The notes below the pieces were generated by a model. The model ran no database searches, was not told the DNA's origin, and saw only the letters and a program-made list of their open reading frames with translations. The position numbers were made by a program, and so were the translations under genes. DNA of 64,000 nt from JAAXQD01 sp963790095. GTDB lineage: Bacteria; Desulfobacterota; Desulfobacteria; Desulfobacterales; UBA11574. The stretch covers positions 124,001 through 188,000 of the forward strand of contig CAWBNO010000019.1 in NCBI GenBank assembly GCA_963790095.1, read 5' to 3'. Position 1 is the stretch's first letter. Every line of letters starts with the position of its first letter. Shown in pieces: positions 43,820 through 52,271 of this stretch.

Positions 43820-43981
43820 ATGACAAGACACGAGGTTTACCCAGATTATCATGAAAGCTATGAATATCATGGAAGCACCGCCGTTGAAATAACCAGAAAA
43901 CAGGGGCGAACGACCATTAAAAAAGATTGGCTATTGTTCGATTCCGTTGAGGAGGCGCTAGATTTTTTTTATGACAACTAG
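43820..43981 (+). CDS. Small acidic protein of 53 residues
   Basis: ATG 43820 lies eight bases after AGGAG (43807-43811); ATG 43814 is too close to it. The peptide starts Met-Thr-Arg-His-Glu-Val-Tyr and is rich in Tyr, His, Glu and Asp. A central Thr-Arg-Lys-Gln-Gly-Arg-Thr-Thr-Ile-Lys-Lys precedes an acidic amphipathic C-terminus (Ser-Val-Glu-Glu-Ala-Leu-Asp-Phe-Phe). Good ribosome site and coding-like composition support it. No family recognised. Confidence 0.55.
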   Translation: MTRHEVYPDYHESYEYHGSTAVEITRKQGRTTIKKDWLLFDSVEEALDFFYDN

Positions 43982-44000
43982 GGGAATCATAGAGGATACC

Positions 44001-44096
44001 ATGTTGGATAAAATCATCGATGGTATATTGGATTGTATTTTTATGGTGATGATCTTAATACTGTCAATCCTGGGAACCTTGTGTTTCGGATTGTAG
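44001..44096 (+). CDS. 31-residue single-helix membrane peptide
   Basis: Begins Met-Leu-Asp-Lys-Ile-Ile-Asp-Gly-Ile-Leu and continues into one hydrophobic helix (about residues 13-30). AGAGGA at 43991-43996 lies four bases before the ATG. It comes 20 bases after the acidic 53-residue gene, so the two may be co-transcribed. A hydrophobic peptide of this size next to a LexA-like repressor recalls SOS-type toxin peptides such as TisB, but there is no direct evidence of toxicity. Confidence 0.45.
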   Translation: MLDKIIDGILDCIFMVMILILSILGTLCFGL

Positions 44097-44194
44097 CCCT
44101 GGCATTCCGGCGATTATTTCATGCCGGGCAACCGTCCCAGGGTAGTATCCAGGTCATAAACATGCTATATTATATTCATCTCCGCCTTTATATA

Positions 44195-45361
44195 ATGGCA
44201 GATGCGCTCGAGGGTAAGGCCCGGCCGGCGAAAAACCGAACTTTCACCAAGGAAGATTTCCAATACCCGAAGATGGAACAGATTATACCCCTGACAAAAG
44301 ATCTGATTCGATTCAAATCGATGCACTCAAAGCCTTCTGAAATCCGGCGATGTGTGACCTTTATTGAAAATTTTTTAAACACCCACAAGATGGAATACCG
44401 GCGTATCGACCACCCGAAAGTTCCATCGATTCTCGTTGCGCCTTCAAGCGGTTTTGTTCCCCTATTGCTCATGTCCCACATCGATGTCGTCGATTCGCCG
44501 GATAAACGTTTCGTTCCGGTGGAAAAAGATCAAAGACTTTACGGCCGGGGGAGTCTCGATGATAAATATGCGGTGGCCCTGTCCCTGGTGCTGTTAAAAA
44601 AACACCTGAAGCGGCTCCGAAACCAGGGGAAGGGCCCGGACGATTTGCCATTCGGAATTTTAATTACCAGTGACGAGGAAATCGGCGGCTTCAACGGCGC
44701 AAAAAAGGCCCTTGAGAAAATTAAAACAGACTTTTGTATCGTTCTCGACGGCGGGAGCGTCGAAAAAATCGTGGTTAAAGAAAAAGGGCTTCTCCGGCTG
44801 AAACTCATCTCAAGGGGAAAGATTGCCAACGAACCAAACCCCTGGCGCGGTGAAAACGCCCTGGAAAAACTGATCGACGATTACATTAAAATTCGGACCT
44901 ATTTTGTGCGATCCGCCCCGGAACACTGGCACAGGGATGTTACCATCAGCCGCATCGAGGCCGGGAAGCGGTTTCACCGGGTTCCAAAATACGCCGAGGC
45001 GATTCTCGACATCCGTTACACGGAAAATGACGCCATGGAAGCCTTTATGGCCAAGGTGCAAAAAGAATTGCACAGCACGGTGGTGATTAAATCCATCACG
45101 CCGATTTTCCATGAAGGCCCCTCATCCTATCTGGATCTTTTGTTGGCGATTTCTAAAAACACCGCAGTGGGATTTGAAGACGGATCCAACGACGCTCGAT
45201 TTCTTTCGGAATACGGAATCAACGGGATCGTCTGGGGTGCCGATGGTGACCAAAGTCAGCATTCCGAGACCGAGCACGTCAACGTTGAAAGCGTTTATTC
45301 CCTCTATCGTTTCTTGGATGCGTTTATCGATCAGCTGCCCATGGGGCCCCACACCGTTTAA
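44195..45361 (+). CDS. M20-family metallopeptidase
   Basis: About 388 residues in an M20 (ArgE/DapE/carboxypeptidase) fold. Metal-binding motifs are Met-Ser-His-Ile-Asp-Val-Val-Asp and Gly-Arg-Gly-Ser-Leu-Asp-Asp-Lys, with the catalytic Glu pair in Ser-Asp-Glu-Glu-Ile-Gly-Gly. A final His in Gln-Ser-Gln-His-Ser-Glu is a metal ligand. It hydrolyses an amide or peptide bond with two zinc ions in the cytoplasm; the substrate is unknown. The start is uncertain: ATG 44195 and ATG 44273 (giving Met-Glu-Gln-Ile-Ile-Pro) are both possible, and neither has a strong ribosome site. Confidence 0.8.
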   Translation: MADALEGKARPAKNRTFTKEDFQYPKMEQIIPLTKDLIRFKSMHSKPSEIRRCVTFIENFLNTHKMEYRRIDHPKVPSILVAPSSGFVPLLLMSHIDVVDSPDKRFVPVEKDQRLYGRGSLDDKYAVALSLVLLKKHLKRLRNQGKGPDDLPFGILITSDEEIGGFNGAKKALEKIKTDFCIVLDGGSVEKIVVKEKGLLRLKLISRGKIANEPNPWRGENALEKLIDDYIKIRTYFVRSAPEHWHRDVTISRIEAGKRFHRVPKYAEAILDIRYTENDAMEAFMAKVQKELHSTVVIKSITPIFHEGPSSYLDLLLAISKNTAVGFEDGSNDARFLSEYGINGIVWGADGDQSQHSETEHVNVESVYSLYRFLDAFIDQLPMGPHTV

Positions 45362-45415
45362 ATTGTGGGGATGGGGTAACGCCGGAAGGCGGAGCCGGAG
45401 TCGGTTTTTTGTATA

Positions 45416-45811
45416 TCATTCCCACCGGTTGTCGCCGACTTTTTTCAAATCGATATACTGTACCGTCCCCCGCTCATTGATAAAAGAGGTGAGAATCGAA
45501 CTGACCAGGCTGATCAGCAGCGACCCGAACACCGCCGACCAGAATCCGGAAACTGCAAATCCGGATATCACCCCCGATACCATCATCAGCATAATTGCGT
45601 TGATCACAAAGGTGAAAATACCCAGGGTCAATATGTTTATGGGAAGGGTCAATATCAATAGGATGGGCCGGAAAAAAGCGTTCAGGATGCCTAAAATGGC
45701 CGCAGCAAAGAGTGCAGACGAAAAGCCGCTGATGCGGATTCCGTCAAGCAGATATGAGGTTACAATGATGGCAACCGTTAAAATCAACCACCTCAGGAAA
45801 AGTCCTTTCAT
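45416..45811 (-). CDS. YvlD-like phage-holin-family membrane protein
   Basis: 131 residues with four hydrophobic helices. The segment Leu-Asp-Gly-Ile-Arg-Ile, the Gly-Ile-Leu-Asn-Ala-Phe-Phe-Arg-Pro-Ile-Leu core and Leu-Pro-Ile-Asn-Ile-Leu-Thr-Leu-Gly mark the YvlD/DUF360 group called phage holin family. Despite the name it is a common chromosomal membrane protein of unknown function. ATG 45811 follows GGAG at eight bases; the longer frame start at 45997 is unsupported. It is downstream of the ALDH gene on the same strand. Confidence 0.8.
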   Translation of the reverse strand: MKGLFLRWLILTVAIIVTSYLLDGIRISGFSSALFAAAILGILNAFFRPILLILTLPINILTLGIFTFVINAIMLMMVSGVISGFAVSGFWSAVFGSLLISLVSSILTSFINERGTVQYIDLKKVGDNRWE

Positions 45812-45858
45812 AAATTTTCTCCACGAATACTCAAAAAATTTCGGTAAAAATTGTCGTT

Positions 45859-47133
45859 TTATAACGGATCGTTGGAGGTCTCCAGGCTCAACAGCTTGGG
45901 GCCCTGTTTGAGGACGAATCGGCCCGCCACCGTCTCCCAGATCCATCCCGAGAAACCGTACCCCCCCACCGGCTTGTTGACAAAGGCGCCGACCCATGTT
46001 TCCGATCGGCCCTGATTGACCCCCACCGTTCCGAAGCGCCCGAAGGTCATTTCAGGGACCCGATGGCAGTAGGGTTCGCCGACCAGTTGCTCTTCGAGTC
46101 TCCGGGCCTCGTCATCGCTGCCGTAAATTGAGGCTCTCAGACCATAGCGATTGTCCCGGGCCAAACGGACGGCCGCTTCAAACGTCGGAAACGCGCTGAC
46201 GAACACAACCGGGCCGAAGATCTCATCCTTCATGCCCAGCATCTCCTGGCGGGCCTCCACCACCACCGTGGGATAAACCAGGTTGCCTTCGATGGTGCCC
46301 CCCAAAACGATTCGGGCGCCCCGATCCACAGCGTCTTTGAGCTGGGCCTTGATGGCCGAAACCGCTCTGGGGCTCGCCACCGGTCCCATTTCAGTGGCAG
46401 GGTCTTCGGGGTCCCCGATTTTCACCGCCCGGCTGTAATCGAGAAACAGTTCAAGAAAATCGTCGTGGATGGATTCGTGCAAATAGACCCGCTCCGGTGC
46501 CGTGCAGGTCTGACCGGCATAAATGTATTTGGAAAAGGCCAGTTCCCGGGCCGCTTGTTCCAGGTCGGCACCGGGAAGAACGATAAATGGGTCTTTGCCC
46601 GGTCCTTCGAAAACGAATTTCTTTCCAAGGGTCTTAATGGCGTCCAGATACTGTATGGCATACTCGTCGGTACCGAACAGACAGATTGCGGGTATTTGGG
46701 GGTCGGCAACGGCATTCTCGAGAAATTTTCTGCCGTTCGCGTATTCAAAACAGATGGCGTCGCCGAAGATGGGCGTATAAAGAGATTCGGTGAGTCGGGA
46801 AATTTCGGAGCCTCGGGTGGCGAATTTCACCCGGACCCGGTTTCCCACTATGAAAATGGACACGATGGCCGTGTTCAGCCAGGCGCTGCCGTTGTAGGGA
46901 AGCACCAGGGCGACTTCCTGATCCGGACCGCATAGGGGCAGGCGGTCCGCAAATACGGGCGCCATGTCGCCGAAACTCTGTAAGTTGGTAATGACAAGGT
47001 CCGTTTCGATGCTGCATTCTCTGCGTGTAAAACCGGTGTCCCGCACTGCGGTGGCGATCATTTGGTCCCGGTGTGCGGTAATGGCTTCAATTAATCGATT
47101 AACCTGATCCAGCTTTTCTTCAACGACTTGCAT
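45859..47133 (-). CDS. Aldehyde dehydrogenase family protein
   Basis: 424 residues, somewhat short for the superfamily (usually about 480); the N-terminal oligomerisation part is reduced. The active-site Cys is in Ala-Gly-Gln-Thr-Cys-Thr-Ala-Pro-Glu-Arg-Val. A Glu-Gly-Pro-Gly-Lys-Asp-Pro region precedes it, and the Lys-Asp-Glu-Ile-Phe-Gly-Pro segment is in place. It oxidises an aldehyde with NAD(P). The substrate is not clear. GGGGG lies before the ATG. Confidence 0.82.
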   Translation of the reverse strand: MQVVEEKLDQVNRLIEAITAHRDQMIATAVRDTGFTRRECSIETDLVITNLQSFGDMAPVFADRLPLCGPDQEVALVLPYNGSAWLNTAIVSIFIVGNRVRVKFATRGSEISRLTESLYTPIFGDAICFEYANGRKFLENAVADPQIPAICLFGTDEYAIQYLDAIKTLGKKFVFEGPGKDPFIVLPGADLEQAARELAFSKYIYAGQTCTAPERVYLHESIHDDFLELFLDYSRAVKIGDPEDPATEMGPVASPRAVSAIKAQLKDAVDRGARIVLGGTIEGNLVYPTVVVEARQEMLGMKDEIFGPVVFVSAFPTFEAAVRLARDNRYGLRASIYGSDDEARRLEEQLVGEPYCHRVPEMTFGRFGTVGVNQGRSETWVGAFVNKPVGGYGFSGWIWETVAGRFVLKQGPKLLSLETSNDPL

Positions 47134-47187
47134 GTTTCCCCCATGTTTAGGATCGGAGCCCCCCGCATAGGGTTATATCGATCATTT

Positions 47188-48789
47188 CTAAAAAAGCAAG
47201 TTTTTTTCGTTGATTTCCCGGGTCTTGTTGAAGGCTATTCCGGGCCACTCCTTTATACAATAGTCGAGCTGCCATTGACTGGTGGTCAGATAGGCCCGGG
47301 CCCCTTCGGCATCCACTGCCATGTTGGATCGGTTTTTCTTCTCGAAATCCACCATCTTTTTGGGATCGTCGGATTCCACCCACCGCGCAACATGATACCC
47401 CACCGGCTCGTAAACTGCATCCACACCGTATTCAGATTTGAGACGTTCCATGGTAATGTCGAACTGCAACAGTCCCACGGCGCCGAGGATATAGTCGTTT
47501 CCGGCAACCGGTCTGAAAATCTGAACCACCCCCTCTTCTGCGAGATGGGTCAGCCCTTTTTGAAGATGCTTTGCCTTCATGGGGTTTTTGAGAATGACCT
47601 TTCGAAAAAATTCAGGGGCAAAACTGGGAATTCCGCAGAATTTTAAGGGCTCTTTTTCGGAAAACGTGTCGCCGATCTTTATGGTGCCATGGTTATGAAT
47701 GCCGATGATGTCACCGGGATAGGCTTCCGCCACGTTTTCACATGCATTGGCCATGAAAATGGTGGCATTTGAAAAGGTAACTTCTTTTCCGATTCTGTGG
47801 TGAACCGCCTTCATGCCCCGAGCGAATTTCCCGGAACAAATCCGTATAAATGCGATTCTGTCCCGGTGGGCCGGATTCATATTCGCCTGGATTTTAAATG
47901 CAAATCCGGAAAAAGGTTCCTCGTAGGGAGAAACGTCCCGTGTCACAGAAGCTCTGGGACCGGGAGCCGGGGCGGTTTCGACAAAAGCGTCCAGCATCTC
48001 CTTCACACCGAAATTGTTGACGGCACTTCCGAAAAATACAGGGGTCTGGTTGCCTTTCAGGTAATGGTCGAGGTCAAAAGGATCTGCAACACCTTCGATC
48101 AATTCAATATCCTCTCTTAACTCGTCAGCCTGACTTCCAAGAATCTCATCGAGTGTCGAGACCGAAAGGTCGCTGATCAAAATGCCGTCCCTGCGCCGGG
48201 TCTCCCCACCCGGGACAAAAAGATGAAGTTCTTTTTTAAAGAGGTTGTAGACCCCTTTGAACCTTTTTCCCATGCCCACGGGCCAGGAAAGGGGGGTGCA
48301 CTCGACCTGAAGCTTGTTTTCTATATCATCAAGGATATCAAGGGGTGCCATCCCCTCTCGGTCGAGCTTATTGATAAAGGTCATGATGGGCGTGTTGCGC
48401 ATGCGGCAGACTTCCATCAGTCTCTCGGTCTGGGCCTCGACCCCCTTGGCGTTGTCGATGACCATGAGGGCGCTGTCAACCGCCGTAAGCACCCTGTAGG
48501 TATCCTCGGAGAAGTCTTGATGCCCGGGGGTATCCAGAAGATTGATTTCAAAGCCCCGATAATTGAATTTCATCACCGATGTGGTGACGGAGATGCCCCG
48601 TTCCTTTTCAATGGTCATCCAATCACTGGTGGCATATCTTTCAGCCTTGCGAGCCTTGACGGCCCCTGCCTGCTGAATGGCCCCGCCGTAAAGCAAGAGC
48701 TTTTCGGTCAATGTGGTCTTCCCTGCGTCCGGATGGCTGATGATGCCGAACGTCCGGCGCCGGTCGATCTCTTTTTTGTTATTAACCAT
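47188..48789 (-). CDS. prfC: Peptide chain release factor 3
   Basis: 533 residues, a translational GTPase that recycles RF1/RF2. The P-loop is Ser-His-Pro-Asp-Ala-Gly-Lys-Thr-Thr-Leu, typical of RF3 rather than EF-G (Ala-His-Ile-Asp). Asp-Thr-Pro-Gly-His-Gln-Asp-Phe-Ser-Glu-Asp and Asn-Lys-Leu-Asp-Arg follow, then the RF3 C-terminal domains. ATG 48789 gives the standard N-terminus; a TTG at 48813 would extend it by eight residues. Same strand as typA upstream, with a 70-base gap. Confidence 0.93.
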   Translation of the reverse strand: MVNNKKEIDRRRTFGIISHPDAGKTTLTEKLLLYGGAIQQAGAVKARKAERYATSDWMTIEKERGISVTTSVMKFNYRGFEINLLDTPGHQDFSEDTYRVLTAVDSALMVIDNAKGVEAQTERLMEVCRMRNTPIMTFINKLDREGMAPLDILDDIENKLQVECTPLSWPVGMGKRFKGVYNLFKKELHLFVPGGETRRRDGILISDLSVSTLDEILGSQADELREDIELIEGVADPFDLDHYLKGNQTPVFFGSAVNNFGVKEMLDAFVETAPAPGPRASVTRDVSPYEEPFSGFAFKIQANMNPAHRDRIAFIRICSGKFARGMKAVHHRIGKEVTFSNATIFMANACENVAEAYPGDIIGIHNHGTIKIGDTFSEKEPLKFCGIPSFAPEFFRKVILKNPMKAKHLQKGLTHLAEEGVVQIFRPVAGNDYILGAVGLLQFDITMERLKSEYGVDAVYEPVGYHVARWVESDDPKKMVDFEKKNRSNMAVDAEGARAYLTTSQWQLDYCIKEWPGIAFNKTREINEKNLLF

Positions 48790-48859
48790 GATATATGTCT
48801 CTGATCTCCACAACCCATCGTCGCCAAGCGTTTACGAATGGGCGGTTTTGAAACAGCTT

Positions 48860-50698
48860 CTAGTCGGTTTGATTCTTTGGCGGCCGCATTTGATACCGCT
48901 TCTGTCCTGAAAGCACCCGCTTGTGCATCCGGATGGATTTTGGCGTAACCTCCACCATCTCATCATCGGCGATGAAGTTAATGGCCCGCTCCAGGGTCAT
49001 GGGCTTCACCGGCGAACATGCCGTGCTTTCATCCTTTCCTGAAGCCCGCATGTTTGTGAGCTTCTTCTCCTTGCTCGGATTGACATTGATATCACCCTCT
49101 TTACTGTGCTCCCCAACGATCATTCCCTCATAAACAGGTTCTCCCGGAGCAATGAAAAGACGGCCTCTGGGTTCAAGGTGAAAGAGTGCATATGCAACAG
49201 CACGTCCCTGCCTGTCTGAAACGATGGAGCCGGTACACCGGGTGGGGAAATCACCGCGAAAGGCTTCATACCCGCCAAAAAGGGTGTTCATGATTCCGGT
49301 CCCTTTTGTATCCGTAAGGAATCCATCTCGATAACCAATCAAAGACCGGGACGGAATGGAAAATTCAGCCCGTATTCTTCTGTTTCCGTCATTGACAAGG
49401 CGTGTCAGCCGTCCCTTTCTCAAGGAGAGTTTTTCGGTCACAAGCCCCAAAAAATCTTCCTCACAATCCACAAACAGCTGCTCGATCGGCTCGAGGGTTT
49501 TCCCGTTTTCCTGTTTGAAAATCACCTTGGGCCGGCCCACAGAAAGCTCGAAACCTTCCCTTCGCATGGTTTCGATAAGGATAACCATTTGGAATTCTCC
49601 CCGGCCCTTTACAATAAAGCGATCCCGATCCTGGGTCTGTTCAAACCTCACGGCAACGTTTTGGAGCGTCTCCTTGATCAGCCGCTCACGGATCTTCCCG
49701 GACTGTACGATCCTACCCTCCTTGCCCCGCAACGGCGACGTGTTGATGGTGAATTCCATGGAGATGGTCGGCTCGTCTACGGTGATTCTCTTTAAGGATT
49801 TCGGATACTCCTTTGTGCAGATGGTATCGCCGATCATGACATCTTCGATCCCGGAAAGAACAACAATTTCGCCGGTTTCTGCAATATCGGCCGCTTTGAG
49901 CGTCATACCGTCATATACCTGAAGCTTGGAGATCTTGAGGGGGAGGCGCTCCGCTTTATCATTGATGCAGGCCAAGGTATCATTGAATTGGGCATTCCCG
50001 TTAACAACTCTGCCGATGGCGAGCCTTCCGAGATAATCGGAATACCCGAGATCCGACACCAGCATCTGAAACGGTTCTTCGGGATCGTATTCAGGGGGCG
50101 GTATTTCCTTGATGATGGTTTCAAAGAGAAGATGAAGATCATCGCTTTTTTCGGCCAGGGTCTTTTTTGCGACGCCTTCGCGTCCGATGGCATACAGATA
50201 CGGAAAATCGAGCTGTTCCCCGTCTGCACCGAGGTCTATGAAAAGGTCGTATATTTCGTCGAGCACCGCATCGGGCCGGGCATCCTTTCTGTCGATCTTG
50301 TTGATCACTACAATAACCTTGAGGCCTATCTCCAAGGTTTTTTTCAACACGAAACGGGTCTGCGGCAGCGGCCCTTCAGAAGCATCAACCAAAAGAATCG
50401 CACCGTCAGCCATGGAAAGTGCGCGCTCGACCTCACCGCCAAAATCGGCATGGCCGGGAGTATCAATGATGTTTATTTTTACGCCTTTCCATCGCACCGA
50501 ACAGTTTTTTGCAGCAATGGTGATCCCTCTCTCCCGCTCCAGATCCATGCTGTCCATCATTCTCTCGTCGACTTCAAGGCCCGGCCTGAAGAGCCCACTC
50601 TGCTTTAATATGGCATCCACCAGAGTGGTCTTGCCGTGGTCGACATGTGCGATGATGGCGATATTCCTTATATTTTCATTTCTTGCAGCGTTTTTCAC
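48860..50698 (-). CDS. typA: Ribosome-associated GTPase TypA/BipA
   Basis: 612 residues. The P-loop Ala-His-Val-Asp-His-Gly-Lys-Thr-Thr-Leu, Arg-Gly-Ile-Thr-Ile, Asp-Thr-Pro-Gly-His-Ala-Asp-Phe-Gly-Gly-Glu-Val and Asn-Lys-Ile-Asp mark it as TypA rather than LepA or EF-G. A conserved C-terminal domain unique to BipA follows. It assists ribosome assembly and stress adaptation. Its start overlaps the stop of the upstream small membrane gene in an ATGA, and an intrinsic-terminator hairpin lies just upstream within that gene. Confidence 0.94.
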   Translation of the reverse strand: MKNAARNENIRNIAIIAHVDHGKTTLVDAILKQSGLFRPGLEVDERMMDSMDLERERGITIAAKNCSVRWKGVKINIIDTPGHADFGGEVERALSMADGAILLVDASEGPLPQTRFVLKKTLEIGLKVIVVINKIDRKDARPDAVLDEIYDLFIDLGADGEQLDFPYLYAIGREGVAKKTLAEKSDDLHLLFETIIKEIPPPEYDPEEPFQMLVSDLGYSDYLGRLAIGRVVNGNAQFNDTLACINDKAERLPLKISKLQVYDGMTLKAADIAETGEIVVLSGIEDVMIGDTICTKEYPKSLKRITVDEPTISMEFTINTSPLRGKEGRIVQSGKIRERLIKETLQNVAVRFEQTQDRDRFIVKGRGEFQMVILIETMRREGFELSVGRPKVIFKQENGKTLEPIEQLFVDCEEDFLGLVTEKLSLRKGRLTRLVNDGNRRIRAEFSIPSRSLIGYRDGFLTDTKGTGIMNTLFGGYEAFRGDFPTRCTGSIVSDRQGRAVAYALFHLEPRGRLFIAPGEPVYEGMIVGEHSKEGDINVNPSKEKKLTNMRASGKDESTACSPVKPMTLERAINFIADDEMVEVTPKSIRMHKRVLSGQKRYQMRPPKNQTD

Positions 50699-50952
50699 TG
50701 AATGAATTTCCTTACAAATTTAGTCATAAAAAAAACCGGGTCCTCTGGACCCGGATCGTTGCCGTATAAAAGCCAAACTAATAACATAAGCATCGAAACG
50801 GTTATTACAACCATGTATTCACGAATTATTAACCGCGCGATCTTCGTGCGGAATAAGGCAAGTGCTCTACGGACATCGCCTTGGGTCCACGGATGGTTGA
50901 AATTTTTGGAAAAAAATGTTAAAAGATCTTTAAAGATATTCCAGTTGCCCAT
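50695..50952 (-). CDS. Small single-helix membrane protein
   Basis: 85 residues. A basic, helical N-terminal half (about 1-45, with Trp-Thr-Gln-Gly-Asp-Val-Arg-Arg-Ala-Leu) is followed by one transmembrane helix (about 46-63) and a charged tail. The stop overlaps the typA start by four bases. Its codons for Gly-Pro-Glu-Asp-Pro-Val-Phe-Phe form the terminator hairpin and T-run. The ribosome site is weak. An overlapping plus-strand frame (50702-50959) has no membrane or conserved features and is the shadow. No named family. Confidence 0.5.
   Translation of the reverse strand: MGNWNIFKDLLTFFSKNFNHPWTQGDVRRALALFRTKIARLIIREYMVVITVSMLMLLVWLLYGNDPGPEDPVFFMTKFVRKFIQ
50728..50754 (-). terminator. Intrinsic terminator (or attenuator) upstream of typA
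   Basis: On the minus strand CCGGGTCC (50754-50747) and GGACCCGG (50743-50736) form a perfect eight-pair stem with an AGA loop, followed by eight T (50735-50728). It lies inside the 3' end of the small gene at 50695-50952 and 30 bases before typA. Confidence 0.7.
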
Positions 50953-51032
50953 ACCATAAAGGCAAAACCTTGGCGGAAGAAATTTTATGCCGCTTTTTTC
51001 CCAGCTGCGTTTTCAACCCTAAAGCTGGGGGG

Positions 51033-51359
51033 TCACATGACTTTTTGGACCGCCCAAAACAGCGCCATGCCGACCACAACGCTACCCCCCAAGGATTTCG
51101 TTTTCAGCGCAAAAATAAAGGTTGGCAAGGCCACCCAAAGCTCAGGCCGCCACAGGACCAGGTGGCGGGGCGTGCCGACGGTGATCAGCTCCGGCACCAA
51201 AAGGGCGCTGAGAATCGCCGCCGGAATCAGGTCGAGCCACTCGATCAACCATCGGGGGAGATTCCGCCGGGCCAGGAAAAACAGGGGAAACCACCGGGGC
51301 AGATAGGTCACCAGGCCCATACCGAGAACGATCCATAAATACCCTGTATGAACGGTCAT
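51033..51359 (-). CDS. azlD: Branched-chain amino acid exporter small subunit AzlD
   Basis: 108 residues with three or four membrane helices. Thr-Tyr-Leu-Pro-Arg-Trp-Phe-Pro near residue 21 and Pro-Ala-Ala-Ile-Leu-Ser-Ala-Leu-Leu near 45 are the AzlD signatures. With AzlC it forms a two-protein amino acid exporter. The ATG at 51359 overlaps the azlC stop in an ATGA; an upstream ATG at 51368 is possible. Confidence 0.83.
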   Translation of the reverse strand: MTVHTGYLWIVLGMGLVTYLPRWFPLFFLARRNLPRWLIEWLDLIPAAILSALLVPELITVGTPRHLVLWRPELWVALPTFIFALKTKSLGGSVVVGMALFWAVQKVM

Positions 51360-52078
51360 TGACTCCATTTTTTTAAACCCAGAACCGTCGTTGCCGCCAA
51401 TATGGAAGCCAGAACGATGTATGAACTGCCGGAAATCACCAGTGACAGAACCGCCGCCGCCAGACCGGAAATGATCGCCGTGAGCACATAGATGCGTCCC
51501 TTGAGCTGAAATATCAACAGGCAGATAAACATGGCTGTCAGGGCATAATCGATACCGAATGCACCTTCGGGAAAAAATCTGCCGCTGTATCCGCCGATGT
51601 AGGTGCTGGCAACCCAGGCAATATTTGCCGTGTGGTTGACCACCAGGGCCTCATCCAGCCCCCAGGTCTTCTGGCTGAACCGGGCATGGTTTACGGCAAA
51701 ACTTTCATCGGTCACCCCGTAGGCAAAAAGAGAGAGTTTCTTTCGGGTTGTATCGCCCAAAAACACCGCCAGAGACGAACTCATCAAAAAATGCCTCAGA
51801 TTCACCGCAAAGGTCGTAACAATAATCGCGGCTGCCCCGGCCCCTGCGGACAGCATGGATACGGCAATAAACTGAGCGCTGCCGGCAAAGACCAGAATAG
51901 ACATGAGCATGATTTGAAGCGGATTGAGCCCGGCTTTCTGGGCCAGTACGCCAAAAGCAAGTCCGATGGGAATGTATCCGAGGCAAATGGGCCATGCCGC
52001 CCCAAGACCCTGAAGAATTGAAGTCTTGACATTCTGCTGGTTTTTTGGTGAATCAGACACCATCTTGTTACGTTTCAT
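51356..52078 (-). CDS. azlC: Branched-chain amino acid exporter large subunit AzlC
   Basis: 240 residues with about seven membrane helices. Tyr-Ile-Pro-Ile-Gly-Leu-Ala-Phe-Gly, Phe-Ala-Gly-Ser-Ala-Gln-Phe and Leu-Arg-His-Phe-Leu-Met-Ser-Ser are the LIV-E/AzlC motifs. It exports branched-chain amino acids or analogues together with AzlD, which follows with a four-base overlap. Divergent from the M15-like gene. Confidence 0.87.
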   Translation of the reverse strand: MKRNKMVSDSPKNQQNVKTSILQGLGAAWPICLGYIPIGLAFGVLAQKAGLNPLQIMLMSILVFAGSAQFIAVSMLSAGAGAAAIIVTTFAVNLRHFLMSSSLAVFLGDTTRKKLSLFAYGVTDESFAVNHARFSQKTWGLDEALVVNHTANIAWVASTYIGGYSGRFFPEGAFGIDYALTAMFICLLIFQLKGRIYVLTAIISGLAAAVLSLVISGSSYIVLASILAATTVLGLKKWSQ

Positions 52079-52271
52079 AAATAACTAAAAAATGGGTTGC
52101 GCCGGGCCCCGGATCGGGCCCAAACGCGAAACATTCCCCACAGCCGGATTGTCGGTTTTCACTGTCAGGGCTAACATAAGGATATCTATATTTTCTTGGC
52201 AAATAAATTTTGTCAATTATTTTCTAAGCACCCATAAAAGACGCTCCCCTGTTGGGAGGATATATCGCCGG

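Noticed and set aside
50702..50959. Plus-strand frame antiparallel to the small membrane gene
   Set aside because: The minus frame has a clear transmembrane helix and overlaps typA in an operon-like ATGA; the plus frame has neither.
51000..51029. CCCAGCT/AGCTGGG hairpin after azlD
   Set aside because: On the minus strand it is followed by A rather than T, so it is not an intrinsic terminator in the needed direction.
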